NCBI RefSeq assembly: GCF_003425985.1
Contig: NZ_CP022985.1
Location: forward strand, 4,014,001-4,078,000
DNA from: Mariniflexile sp. TRM1-10
GTDB taxonomy: Bacteria; Bacteroidota; Bacteroidia; Flavobacteriales; Flavobacteriaceae
Direction: 5' to 3'
Length of the DNA stretch: 64,000 nt
In this document: in pieces, positions 7,704 through 16,602 of the stretch
Numbering within the stretch: the first letter of the stretch is position 1
Layout: every line of letters starts with the position of its first letter
Translations under genes and position numbers: made by a program
The notes under the pieces: model-generated
Told to the model about the DNA's origin: nothing
The model's input: the letters and a program-made list of their open reading frames with translations, nothing else
Database searches by the model: none

Positions 7704-10332
7704 TTAAGTCATCAACATATCTATAAAGTGGGAAATAATTTGGTTCTTTAGTCATGCCTTTTTTCAAAACCAATTCGTTATATACTTCCTCATTAGCGAT
7801 AAATGTCCATAATTTGAAATCTTTAAAATCTTTTGAAAAAGATGATTTAAAGTGAAATAAAGAGTCATTATCAGCACCGCCTAAACCGCCTCCTAAATTA
7901 AAGGAGTTATACCCTTTTTTGTTAGCCATAATCCTCATTTCGTCAATTAATAATTTCGTGGGATTTAGATGAACAAACTCTTCTGCTGTTCCAGATAAAT
8001 GATAGTGTAATATCGAGTTGGAAGCAATAAACATACTGGCACCAATTACTTCTTCGGAATTATTAGGCGAAACCAATAGGATAGTTGTTTCAAATTCATT
8101 ACTCTTTATAATGTTTTCGAAGTAATTTCTATTAAAATAATAAAACTCTTTAGCATTTACTCTATCCATATTTTCATAATATAAATCAATGAATTTATGT
8201 AAATCTTCTATAGAATTGGATGTTTTTATTGAACACTCTTTTCTTGCTTTATTGATGTATGTTTTAAGCCTTTTTCGGTAGTCACTTTTTTGTTCATCTG
8301 GACATAAATCAAGGTCAATGTTTACAATCTTGCCTTGCAAAATGAGTTTGCCAAACCCTTCTAAAATATTATTTTGATGTGTTATGTAAGGGTTTAATCT
8401 TGAAAAAGCACATATGATATTATTATCATTAAAATACTTGGTGAACTCTTTAACGAAATTTGAATTATCAAAATCAGGATTTCCTTTAAAAATAGGGCCT
8501 ACATATCCATAAACTGATGTGGCATCTTTATATTTTGTCCCTGGTATATTCCGCAATATTAAAGGAAAAGCTACTGTAAAATTATCTTCAGTATATTTAA
8601 ATAATACTGGTGTTTCATTTTCTTGTACAGATAGGGCATGATAATCGTAGGTATGATAAAAATCGTAGTTTTTAATATCTTTTATGGTGTCATCCCAATC
8701 TTTTTTATTTGTTAGCGCCACAAGCGTTGCATTATTTTTATCTATTTTTTGTTCAATAGCATTTAATTTTTTATTGCTTATGTCTTTATATATGATCTCT
8801 GATAAAATTTGAGAAATCCAAATAATTCTACCACAATGCTCTACATGCCAAATGGGATTGCCATTAATAACATTTCCAGCCAATAGAGGTCCCATAACAT
8901 GAAAGTTTTCCATTACTTCAAGGGATTTATTTACATGAAAACCAATTTCCGAATTATTGGGGGTACCATATCCTTTGTTTATTAAGTTTCGAATAAGTTT
9001 AGGGGTGCAGTCTTGAGTTAGTCTCATGCCTCCCATACAGTTAATTACTAAATGGAACGGTGTTTTATATTTTTTAACTTTATTGGTTTTGGTGTCTAAA
9101 TATTGTAAAAAATACGTGTTGTTTTCATCAAGTAACAAATCGTGGAATCGACCTGCTACATGTTCGAATTTATTTTTTTGAATTAAATCCTCTATTGTAT
9201 TTGAATAGTGTAGCCCTGCGCAACGCTGTTTTTTGCCAATTTCATTACCATATAGGCAAGCAAATTCTTGAAGTTCCTTTTCATCAAGATTTGCTAATAA
9301 ATTCCCAAAGGCTGCCGATATTGTTTCGACGGTAGAAGCAGCACCCAAGTTTATTCTCTCAGATCTCTTGATGTCTTTAAATGTGGCTTCGGCAATAGCT
9401 TTTGCAGTTAGTCTTTGTTCAGATTTTAATTTATATAAATTAATTGGTATAAATTCTTCTTTACCTTTTTCGTTAATTTTAGCATCCGGAGCCTTACCTT
9501 GAGTGGATAGGAAGACAAATTTATTTGGGGATACTTCATTCGTGTTTGTGTCATTTAGCTTGTATAGCATTTCCAGCGCACTCGCATTTGCGCCCACAAT
9601 TAGAACATTTTTTTCTCTATTTTTTGTTTTTCCTAAATATGCCTTGATTTTTTTTAGGGTACTATTCAATTCGGGGTCATAAGGTCTGTTGACAAGCATG
9701 AAATTGTCTTTCTCAATAAAATCCTTATCACCCCAAAGATTATTAACTGGCAACGACCCTACAGAAAGCACCAATTTATTTGTTTTTATTTTCAGTCCAG
9801 AGTTTAGTGTTATATGATAAATATGGTGTTCCTTTAAAACATCTATTGCTTCGCCTTTTAAAAAGTTTACTTCAATCCTTTTTTGGTTTTCTAATGATTG
9901 TATCGTGTTTTTAATTTTATTATCTATATAACTACCAAAAAAACGGCGTGGTATAAAAAGATCTTCCCAAGCATTATTGTGTATTTGTTCTTTATGGTCT
10001 TCTAACCATTTTTGAGATAATATACCGCCTTCTTTTTTAAAAGCACTTAACAAATAGTTTTTATTATTATTAAGCCACAAAATAAATTCACTTAGTTCGG
10101 GTTCGGGTAAAAAATTCCTTAACGATGTAATAAGCAAGGTGGAAAACCCTGACCGATTACCATATGGTATTCCTGTATTAAACTCAGAGGATTTGTCAAT
10201 AACGTTAATAATTACTTTATGGTTGAAGTAAGCGTCATTTTCAATTAAGTTAAATAACTTTAAAAGTGTAAACGATGTGGAAATGCCTGATCCAATAAAC
10301 GTTATATGCGCGATGTTATCTGAATTCTTCAA
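7681..10332 (-). CDS. FAD/NAD(P)-binding oxidoreductase fused to a FemAB/GNAT-type acyltransferase
   Basis: This 883-residue two-domain protein begins with a Rossmann motif (TFIGSGIST, residues 11-19) followed by VIDKSSEFNTGIPYG. That pattern is typical of the PF13454 (NAD_binding_9) family of FAD-NAD(P)-binding proteins related to lysine/ornithine N-hydroxylases. A second dinucleotide fold, NVLIVGANASALEMLYKL, lies near residue 243. From about residue 560 the chain becomes a FemAB/GNAT-like domain: HYHLSGTAEEF, then FNLGGGLGGADNDSLFHFK near residue 811, the classic FemAB-type signature. It lies 6 bp after a PglD/NeuD-type gene and overlaps the first array GNAT. A linked redox step and acyl transfer on one amino-sugar intermediate is plausible but inferred. 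Confidence 0.8.
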   Translation of the reverse strand: MKNSDNIAHITFIGSGISTSFTLLKLFNLIENDAYFNHKVIINVIDKSSEFNTGIPYGNRSGFSTLLITSLRNFLPEPELSEFILWLNNNKNYLLSAFKKEGGILSQKWLEDHKEQIHNNAWEDLFIPRRFFGSYIDNKIKNTIQSLENQKRIEVNFLKGEAIDVLKEHHIYHITLNSGLKIKTNKLVLSVGSLPVNNLWGDKDFIEKDNFMLVNRPYDPELNSTLKKIKAYLGKTKNREKNVLIVGANASALEMLYKLNDTNTNEVSPNKFVFLSTQGKAPDAKINEKGKEEFIPINLYKLKSEQRLTAKAIAEATFKDIKRSERINLGAASTVETISAAFGNLLANLDEKELQEFACLYGNEIGKKQRCAGLHYSNTIEDLIQKNKFEHVAGRFHDLLLDENNTYFLQYLDTKTNKVKKYKTPFHLVINCMGGMRLTQDCTPKLIRNLINKGYGTPNNSEIGFHVNKSLEVMENFHVMGPLLAGNVINGNPIWHVEHCGRIIWISQILSEIIYKDISNKKLNAIEQKIDKNNATLVALTNKKDWDDTIKDIKNYDFYHTYDYHALSVQENETPVLFKYTEDNFTVAFPLILRNIPGTKYKDATSVYGYVGPIFKGNPDFDNSNFVKEFTKYFNDNNIICAFSRLNPYITHQNNILEGFGKLILQGKIVNIDLDLCPDEQKSDYRKRLKTYINKARKECSIKTSNSIEDLHKFIDLYYENMDRVNAKEFYYFNRNYFENIIKSNEFETTILLVSPNNSEEVIGASMFIASNSILHYHLSGTAEEFVHLNPTKLLIDEMRIMANKKGYNSFNLGGGLGGADNDSLFHFKSSFSKDFKDFKLWTFIANEEVYNELVLKKGMTKEPNYFPLYRYVDDLNVNLCDS

Positions 10333-10338
10333 AATGAA

Positions 10339-10983
10339 TTACTTTTTTAATGTTTTTATAATTTTGCCTGGGTTTCCTACAACCGTTGTGTAATCGGGCA
10401 CATCCTTTAACACGATGGTTCCAGCCCCAATAGTGCACCATTTGCCAATTTTAACAAGTGGTATAACGACGGCTCCTACACCTATATGGGTGCCTTCGCC
10501 TACTTCAACATGACCACATAATGCTGCTTTGGGTGAAATATGTGCAAAATCACCAATAATATTATCATGATCGATACTTGCACCTGTATTTACAATAACA
10601 TGTTTACCAACAGTGGTATTGGGCTGAATAATAGCTCCTGCAAAAACAACCGTACCATCTCCAATTTTTGATGTTTCGGAAACTATTGCAGACTTATGAA
10701 TTGCCTTTCCGTAGGAGCATTTTAAAATTTTGGCAATTTCAGCTCTATCAGAATTAATGCCTACAGCTATTATTACGGGGTCGCCTTCGTGTGGAAAATC
10801 AGCTAGATGCTCACGAGCTCCTACATTTACATTTTTGGATGCATAATGCACGGTTTCAGGCTTATCATCAAAAGTGTCGGATATGGTATAACCGTTTTTT
10901 ACTAAAACCTCTTTAATTACTTGGGAATGCCCTCCGGCACCGTAAATTCTTATTTTTTTATTGTCCTTATTTGGGTTATTCAT
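10339..10983 (-). CDS. NeuD/PglD-family sugar O/N-acyltransferase (second copy)
   Basis: The protein has an N-terminal Rossmann-like substrate domain (IRIYGAGGHSQVIKEVL) and a left-handed parallel beta-helix of hexapeptide repeats (TVVFAGAIIQPNTTVGK onward), ending GNPGKIIKTLKK. This is the usual NeuD/PglD architecture. The catalytic position reads H139-D140 (SIDHDN), as in NeuD-type enzymes. I chose the Met at 10983: it overlaps the upstream gene by only 8 bp and starts just before the conserved fold. Longer in-frame starts reach 11043. Trimeric acetyl-CoA-dependent acetylation of an amino sugar or nucleotide sugar is expected. It differs from its neighbour at the catalytic pair, so the two probably act on different positions or sugars. 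Confidence 0.85.
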   Translation of the reverse strand: MNNPNKDNKKIRIYGAGGHSQVIKEVLVKNGYTISDTFDDKPETVHYASKNVNVGAREHLADFPHEGDPVIIAVGINSDRAEIAKILKCSYGKAIHKSAIVSETSKIGDGTVVFAGAIIQPNTTVGKHVIVNTGASIDHDNIIGDFAHISPKAALCGHVEVGEGTHIGVGAVVIPLVKIGKWCTIGAGTIVLKDVPDYTTVVGNPGKIIKTLKK

Positions 10984-11662
10984 ATGTATGCAAATATTTT
11001 TCATCAATGTTTCTTGTTCGAATATGTTTTGCGGGTATGCCATATACTACATCGCAATCTTTTACATCATTAATAACCAAAGCTCCGGCACCTACTAAAG
11101 CATGGTCTCCAATATTAATATTTTGAATTATTGTAGCTCCTATGGATATGGCAGAAAAATTTCCAATTCTAACGTTTCCTCCAATGTTAACTCCGGGAGC
11201 TAAACTAGAATAATTTTGCATGGTACTTTCATGTCCTAATGATGCGTTTGTATTAATAATACAAAATTCGCCAACTATGGCATCTGAATTAATGATGGCT
11301 CCAGCCATTATAACAACTCCTTTTGGGATTTTTATGTTTCTGCTTAACACAGCGTTTGGGTGAATTGCTGGTAAAAACTCAAAATTGGGAGCTATACTTT
11401 TTACTTTTTCTTTTATTATATGTCTTGTCCAGTTATCTCCAATAGCAATAATGCCCCCAATAACCTCTTGGTCTGCCATCAATAGCGGAATTTCATCTTC
11501 CGTTCCCAAAATTTCATAACCTGATATTTTAGTGCCTAGCTTTTTATACGAATCTATGAGTCCAATAATATTGAACTTATTTTGCTTCTCAACAATATCA
11601 ATAATTACTTTGGCATGACCAGATGCACCAATAATTACGATGTTTTTAGTTTTTAAAGTCAT
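10976..11662 (-). CDS. PglD-like UDP-amino-sugar N-acetyltransferase
   Basis: This 228-residue protein has IVIIGASGHAKVIIDIV at the N terminus (sugar-nucleotide-binding Rossmann domain) and a hexapeptide-repeat beta-helix from about residue 100. The catalytic dyad reads H144-E145 (SLGHES), as in Campylobacter PglD, where His and Glu deprotonate the 4-amino group. It overlaps the PglC-like gene by 17 bp. With the PglE- and PglF-like genes at 45336-48405 this gives the steps needed for a UDP-diNAc-bacillosamine-type sugar. The pairing is inferred, because the genes are 34 kb apart on opposite strands. A generic sugar O-acetyltransferase is the alternative. Confidence 0.85.
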   Translation of the reverse strand: MTLKTKNIVIIGASGHAKVIIDIVEKQNKFNIIGLIDSYKKLGTKISGYEILGTEDEIPLLMADQEVIGGIIAIGDNWTRHIIKEKVKSIAPNFEFLPAIHPNAVLSRNIKIPKGVVIMAGAIINSDAIVGEFCIINTNASLGHESTMQNYSSLAPGVNIGGNVRIGNFSAISIGATIIQNINIGDHALVGAGALVINDVKDCDVVYGIPAKHIRTRNIDEKYLHTYE

Positions 11663-12272
11663 TTTTTCTTAATTCGTTTAAGTATGGTTGTGATTTTGTG
11701 GCATCGGTAGCGATGTCTTTTGAGGCCAATACTTTATATACTGTTTTCATTAAAATATTGAAATCAAGTTTTAAGGACACGTTTTCAACATATTCTACAT
11801 CTAATTTCAATCTTGGATTCCACTCTAAATAATTCCTTCCGTTTACTTGTGCTAAACCTGTAATGCCAGGTCTTACCTGATGTCTTATTTTTTCAATAGT
11901 TGTATAATAGGGTAGGTATTCAGGTAATAGGGGTCTAGGGCCAATAATAGACATGTCTCCTTTTAAAACATTGAAAAGCTGCGGAATTTCATCTATGGAT
12001 GCTTTGCGTACAAATTTCCCAATAGTCGTTAGTCTTTGGGAGTCTGGGAGCAATTTGCCGTTAGCATCCTTTTTATCGGTCATTGTTTTAAACTTGATGA
12101 TATTGAATATCTTTTCGTTTTTACCAGGGCGTTTTTGGAAAAAAAATGGCTTACCGTTGTTAGCAAAGAACAAAAGAATTGTCGCAATAATAAGAATAGG
12201 TGATAGCACCGTTAGCATTATTATAGATATTACTAAGTCAAAAAGTCTTTTAAAGGTGTTTTTATAATTCAT
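11646..12272 (-). CDS. PglC-like initiating phosphoglycosyl transferase
   Basis: This 208-residue protein is the length of the minimal, monotopic phosphoglycosyl transferases (PglC/WcaJ C-terminal type). An N-terminal hydrophobic re-entrant helix (residues 10-35, LVISIIMLTVLSPILI) is followed by PFFFQKRPGKNEKIF, the catalytic Asp-Glu dyad in KASIDEIPQLFNVLKGDMS, IGPRPLLPEYL and VRPGITGLAQVNGRN. It transfers a sugar 1-phosphate from a UDP-sugar to undecaprenyl phosphate at the inner membrane and would start repeat-unit assembly. It is the first gene of the overlapping operon that ends in the GNAT array. Confidence 0.92.
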   Translation of the reverse strand: MNYKNTFKRLFDLVISIIMLTVLSPILIIATILLFFANNGKPFFFQKRPGKNEKIFNIIKFKTMTDKKDANGKLLPDSQRLTTIGKFVRKASIDEIPQLFNVLKGDMSIIGPRPLLPEYLPYYTTIEKIRHQVRPGITGLAQVNGRNYLEWNPRLKLDVEYVENVSLKLDFNILMKTVYKVLASKDIATDATKSQPYLNELRKNDFKN

Positions 12273-12650
12273 AAATTAGCTATTTCATTATTTCAATTAT
12301 TAAGGCTACAAATTATAATTGTATTATAAGGGGTTTAAATTATGTTTAATGGTGCGTAGTTTTTAGATATAGAATTTAGAGCTCGTTTAAACTTTTTACA
12401 ATCAAATATAAAACTATCTTGAACAGTTTTATATTATAAAGTGTTTATTTCGTTCTTATAAGCAGTTTTATCGATAAGGTTCCTATAAATTTAAAAGCTT
12501 AAGTGGTATTTGTAGAATTATGCTTTGACAAGCTAGTATAATGCTACCAGTCGGTTCCGACTGCAATTGGATTGATACTTGAATCTATTTTGTTTTCTTC
12601 ATTATTTTTTTTAACCTGTGGGACCATATATTGAACTTCAAAATGTTTTA
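12273..12650. other. Upstream region of the array operon, no gene
   Basis: No open frame of substance is present. It holds the candidate -7 element at 12413 and a short perfect hairpin at 12548-12563 (CAGTCGG, two-base loop, CCGACTG). The right part leads into repeat family C. Confidence 0.5.
12413..12420 (-). promoter_or_regulatory. Possible -7 element upstream of the PglC-like operon
   Basis: On the minus strand this reads TATATTTG, matching the Bacteroidetes -7 consensus TAnnTTTG, about 140 bp upstream of the PglC-like start. I see no TTG at the expected -33 spacing, so this is a weak call. Confidence 0.3.
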
Positions 12651-12767
12651 CCCTTCCGTCTTTAAATCTTATCAGATTTAAATCCACCTTCCCTTAGAAA
12701 AAAGGGAAGGTGTTGTTTGTCGTTTTAATTTTTAATATAGATATCATCATGATATTTTCAGCCTTTA
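12651..12767 (+). repeat. Repeat family C, left copy beside the DUF559 nuclease gene
   Basis: This copy starts with CCCTTCCGTCTTTAAATC and includes CCACCTTCCCTT, a poly-A spacer, GTTGTTTGTCG and ATCATGATATTTTCA. The same elements in the same order and orientation recur at 13123-13235 and, more diverged, at 44523-44640 and 44730-44810. The last conserved bases run into the nuclease gene, so the repeat supplies its stop codon. Confidence 0.85.
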
Positions 12768-13108
12768 AAATGACTTGTTATTTTTTCTAAAACTTCAGGC
12801 AGATTTTCAAAGATTGATTTGTTTTCAAATCGAAGGATTTTAAAACCTAAACTTTCTAAAATCAAGGTTCTTTCATAATCATAATTTTGTTGTGCAAAAT
12901 CTAAATGCACAGCTCCATCTAATTCTACAATCAGTTTTTCTGAAGCACAGTAAAAATCTACTATGAAATTTTTAATGCTATGCTGCCTTCTAAATTTTCT
13001 GTTTTTAAGCTGTTTTCTTTGTAGGGACTTCCACAGTGTAGCTTCAGCTGGAGTTAGGCTTTTTCTTAATTCTTTTCTGCGTTCTTCTAGGTGTTTATGG
13101 TTGTGCAT
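12758..13108 (-). CDS. DUF559-family small endonuclease-like protein
   Basis: The protein is about 116 residues: ERRKELRKSLTPAEATLWK, then FRRQHSIKNFIVDFYC, EKLIVELDG and a closing LGFKILRFENKSI. This is the PD-(D/E)xK-like fold of DUF559 proteins related to Vsr; the putative metal ligands are the D of IVDFYC and the E and D of IVELDG. The frame stays open 17 codons further upstream, but those codons lie inside repeat family C, so I start at the Met at 13108. The gene sits between the GT4 gene and the PglC-like gene, all on the same strand, and has a copy of repeat C on each side. It appears to be a later insertion splitting a polysaccharide operon. Confidence 0.8.
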   Translation of the reverse strand: MHNHKHLEERRKELRKSLTPAEATLWKSLQRKQLKNRKFRRQHSIKNFIVDFYCASEKLIVELDGAVHLDFAQQNYDYERTLILESLGFKILRFENKSIFENLPEVLEKITSHFKG

Positions 13109-13122
13109 TGTGTTTTGTTTTG

Positions 13123-13306
13123 CCCTTCCGTCTTTAAATCTTATCAGATTTAAATCCACCTTCCCTTAGAAAAAAGGAAGGAGTTGTTTGTCGTTTTAAT
13201 TTCAAAGTAGATATATCATGATATTTTCAACCACTTAAACTCTCCTCCTTTAAAAGGAGGAGTGGATTCGGTTTCACTAAAAGAAACCGAAGACGAGGTG
13301 GTTTTA
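13123..13306 (+). repeat. Repeat family C, right copy plus hairpin module
   Basis: The first part (13123-13235) is almost identical to 12651-12767. It is followed by a second module at about 13240-13305: CTCCTCCTTTAAAAGGAGGAG (a perfect inverted repeat whose arms meet), GGATTCGGTTTC, AGAAACCGAAG and GACGAGGTGGTTTT, with GGTTTC and GAAACC forming a second hairpin. The same module is at 44642-44712. Confidence 0.8.
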
Positions 13307-13313
13307 GCCTGGG

Positions 13314-14477
13314 TTAAATAGCTGCTTCTAAATTTCGGTATTCTTCAAGGATGGCATTCCATACAAATTGTTGTTCAAATTTTGAGACCACAATATTGCG
13401 TGATGCTTCTCCCATTTTTTTATGGTCGTCTTTAGACATGACATACATTTTTTCCATTGCCTTATGTATGGCTTCCGTATTTTTAATAGGAATGATGATG
13501 CCATTTTCGGGTTCTGAAATAATTTCGTTACACCCATTAATATTGGTAACTACACAAGGTAAATTCATAGCACATGCCTGTAATACAACATTTGGGAATC
13601 CTTCTCTATAACTAGGAAAAACCAGCGAATTTGAAACTGCAAAGTATGGTCTTACATCGGCAGCCCACCCCGTTGCTCTAATATTATTATTTGATTTTAT
13701 AATAGCTTCTGTTTCCGGTAAAAGTGGGTCCAATTCGTTTTCATACCATCCGACAAGTAGCAATTTTACATTTTTATAGGTATTGTTTATGTTGCTAAAT
13801 GCCGTAATTAATTCGTTAACTCCTTTGTCTTTAACCAAACGTCCTATATAAACAAACACATAGTCGTTTTCTGTTAAGTTTAAATCTGTTCTTAATTTGC
13901 TTTTAAATTCAGCGTTATACATGTCAGGGTTAAAATGTGTTGTATCAATACCATTAGAGCTCCCATTTCCTAAAACTTTTAACTTGTCTTTGGTAGTGAA
14001 TTTATTTTGTAGAATGATATCAACCAACCCATACGAATTGGGGTAAATTTTAGTGGCACATGTATAGGTTATTTTCTCTACAAGATTTAATATTAATCGT
14101 TTTAGACCTTTTGCTTCAACCAGCGGTAGGCCTGCAATGGTATGTAATCTGTTAGGAACCTTGGCAAGTAGTGCTGCCAACATTGATAAAGTTCCAGCTT
14201 TTGGGGTGTGGGAATGTACTATAAAAGGTTGTTCTTCTTTAAAAATGCGATATAATTTATATACGGCTATTAAATCTTTGAAAGGGGTTATTTTTCGGGT
14301 CATTTCTACAGGAACCATTCTTATATTTTCTCTTCGCCCCACTTCTTCTAAAAAGCCTTCATCTGAGGATGATATGCCTATAATTTCATAGTAATCACTC
14401 ATAAAATTAAGTTGCCCTTTAAGTAAACTTGCCAATGACATAGGTACTGTGGTTACTCTTATAATTTTTTTCTTCAT
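13314..14477 (-). CDS. Family 4 glycosyltransferase, PglA-like
   Basis: This 387-residue protein has the GT-B fold of family 4. The N-terminal half contains FIVHSHTPKAGTLSMLAA and NRLHTIAGLPLVEAKG, and the C-terminal half contains VYIGRLVKDKGVNELI, VFPSYREGFPNVVLQACA (the E-x7-E nucleotide-sugar motif) and PCVVTNINGCNEII. The HSHTPKAG pattern is typical of the PglA/CapJ group that adds a HexNAc to the initiating diNAc-bacillosamine or similar lipid-linked sugar. Placement on the same strand upstream of the PglC-like gene supports a second-step role, although repeats and the DUF559 gene now separate them. Exact donor and linkage are not determined. Confidence 0.87.
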   Translation of the reverse strand: MKKKIIRVTTVPMSLASLLKGQLNFMSDYYEIIGISSSDEGFLEEVGRRENIRMVPVEMTRKITPFKDLIAVYKLYRIFKEEQPFIVHSHTPKAGTLSMLAALLAKVPNRLHTIAGLPLVEAKGLKRLILNLVEKITYTCATKIYPNSYGLVDIILQNKFTTKDKLKVLGNGSSNGIDTTHFNPDMYNAEFKSKLRTDLNLTENDYVFVYIGRLVKDKGVNELITAFSNINNTYKNVKLLLVGWYENELDPLLPETEAIIKSNNNIRATGWAADVRPYFAVSNSLVFPSYREGFPNVVLQACAMNLPCVVTNINGCNEIISEPENGIIIPIKNTEAIHKAMEKMYVMSKDDHKKMGEASRNIVVSKFEQQFVWNAILEEYRNLEAAI

Positions 14478-15169
14478 TTTTGGTTTGTAGAAATGGGTTA
14501 ATAGTTAAAAACAGGCAAATATAAATAAAGAATGCTATAGCTTTTTATTAAGTCTGTTTAATGTATGATTTTTAGGATGAATGGCGAAGTGGTTTTTTTG
14601 ATTGACGATTTACGATTGATGATTCAGAATTTAGAATTTAGGATTGAATCAACTTTCAAACTCATAACTCATAACTTTTAATACGGTTATGAGGTTATAT
14701 GGTATATTCTTGTGGTCGTTTAGTAAAACAGTTTTCAACTTTCTAACCTTTTAACTACTGCCGTGAACTACTAAACGTGAAACGTGAAAGGGGAGAAGGG
14801 GTGTTGGATTTTTGATTAACGATTAACGATTTATGATTGATGATTCAGAATTCAGAATTTAGGACTTGAATCAACTCATAACTCATAACTTTTAACTCAA
14901 AACCCTTAACTTCTGGCTTCTGGCTTTTTAACTTTTAGATTTGGTTCTCGATACCATTTTCTCATGCTTCGAAAATCACTCGAACTGACGTGTTGGGTTC
15001 TTGGTTCTTGGGTCTTGGTTTTGGTTTGGGAAACGTGAAACGGGGGTTTGTATTTTTGATTAACGATTAACGATTAACGATTTATGATTTTTGAATTTTA
15101 GCCTTGTAAGGATTGTGTTTTATGTTTATGCATCAACTTTTAACTCATAACTTTTTAACCTTCTAACTT
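14478..15169. repeat. Repeat-filled spacer (heptamer tracts and family A)
   Basis: No gene is seen. It contains runs of seven-base units (GATTAAC twice at 14814-14827; GATTAAC three times at 15058-15078; TCATAAC-type units around 14875-14900), larger blocks of related words at 14600-14700, and one family A repeat at 14943-14992 (GGTTCTCGATACC ... CACTCGAACTGAC). Confidence 0.75.
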
Positions 15170-16318
15170 TTAATTATTCTTTAGTATGGTTTGGTACATG
15201 GTTTTTCCCGAAATTATGTAGGTATTTGTATTTGTTGCATGGTACACTTTGGTATGCTGCTCGTGTTCTAAACTGGTATATAAAAAATCATTTCGGTATC
15301 TATTTAAAGCTGCATGGGCTGTGTCTGTTGGGTTTATTTCTTCCATGTTTTGCACAGCTTCTCTATTAATGGGTTGTTTTAATATATCTAGTGCTGTGTA
15401 TAATGCGGTTGTTTCTTTTTTATTGTTGTTTTTTAGTTTTTGGAGTACCAACGGTATTATTTCGTTAAATCCTTTGGCTTTTAAGTATTCTTTTAAGCTA
15501 TAAAAACCATGTTTTAGTGTTGCCTCTATGGTGTTTAACTTTGCATGGGGGTTGTATATAATGTATTGGTGGTATTGGTATATGAGATTGCTCCAACGGC
15601 GTTTATAGTCCATGCCACCAACACCCATTTCAAATAGTACATAGCCATTTTCTATACACCATTCCAATTGTTTGTAAATTTCAACATGCCCAAGTCCAAA
15701 CTTGGAGTAATCCGTATGGTATGACGATATGTAGCTGAATAGGATTTTATCGAAATGGTAGTTTAACGAAATCTCTATGGGTTGTTCATTGTTGTAAATT
15801 ACGAATAGAGACGCTTTTTTTTCTAAAATTTGTTGGTAGGTATTATTTAATAAATATTCCCATTCGTTTAAATTTTTATGCTGTTCATTTCTTTCATCAA
15901 ATCGTTGTATAATCATTTGATGCAGTGCCTGCATAATGGTTGTGTATTTTTCTTTAGATATATTTCCTATATACAGCTTGTAAGTAATATGGAAACAATG
16001 CTCTAAACGATTAACAAATCTTTTTATAATGTTTCTCTTTTTAGAATTAAAATGCTTTTGCAGATATTCTTCAACTGATGCCATGTGCTCCAAAGAAATG
16101 GCGTATCCCATATTGTGCTGTGGGATGCTTTTTATTTTATAATTTGCTTTGGGGTGTATTGTTACATATTCTGGAAGTAATTTAAAGGCATGGGTTTTTT
16201 GTGCTGTTTTATTATTGGGGGTATTGGTATTGTAAACAACATTGCAGGCGTTGTATGTTACTCCGGTGCATAGTGCCTTAAAGTTTTCTTTATGAAATAA
16301 TTGCGGGAATACTTCCAT
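15170..16318 (-). CDS. GNAT (PF13480-like) acyltransferase paralogue 8
   Basis: This 382-residue paralogue is the last gene of the second array block. Family features: KKRNIIKRFVNRLEHCF, YKLYIGNISKEKY, KASLFVIYNNEQPIEISLNYH, YHTDYSKFGLGHVEIYK and the signature EMGVGGMDYKRRW, where the leading D is E and GD is GG. The tail is a diverged version (RNDFLYTSLEHEQ, ending YIISGKTMYQTILKNN). A 20-base stretch around its YKQLEWC codons is identical to the one in paralogue 12, which may point to recent duplication or gene conversion. Repeat-filled spacers lie on both sides. Confidence 0.85.
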   Translation of the reverse strand: MEVFPQLFHKENFKALCTGVTYNACNVVYNTNTPNNKTAQKTHAFKLLPEYVTIHPKANYKIKSIPQHNMGYAISLEHMASVEEYLQKHFNSKKRNIIKRFVNRLEHCFHITYKLYIGNISKEKYTTIMQALHQMIIQRFDERNEQHKNLNEWEYLLNNTYQQILEKKASLFVIYNNEQPIEISLNYHFDKILFSYISSYHTDYSKFGLGHVEIYKQLEWCIENGYVLFEMGVGGMDYKRRWSNLIYQYHQYIIYNPHAKLNTIEATLKHGFYSLKEYLKAKGFNEIIPLVLQKLKNNNKKETTALYTALDILKQPINREAVQNMEEINPTDTAHAALNRYRNDFLYTSLEHEQHTKVYHATNTNTYIISGKTMYQTILKNN

Positions 16319-16602
16319 GTGATATGTTGGGTGTTGGTTGATGGTTTTTGGTTGTGGGTTGGGTACTCTTAACTCATAACTTTTAACATCTAACTTTTAT
16401 TGGTTCTCGATACAAAATGCTCCGTACCTCGCATTTCACTCGAACTGACATGTTGGGTTCTTGGTTCTGGGTGATGATTTACGATTAACGATTTTTGAAT
16501 TTAGACTTTTTAGATTGGCTGTTGGTTGATGGTTGTTGGGTCGGGTACTCTTAACTTTTAACTCATAACTCATAACTTTTTAACTTTTAACATCTAACGT
16601 AT
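16319..16602. repeat. Repeat-filled spacer between GNAT paralogues 8 and 9
   Basis: It contains a family A element at 16401-16450 (GGTTCTCGATAC ... CACTCGAACTGACA) and TCATAAC/TTTAACT-type heptamer words on both sides. No gene is seen. Confidence 0.7.
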
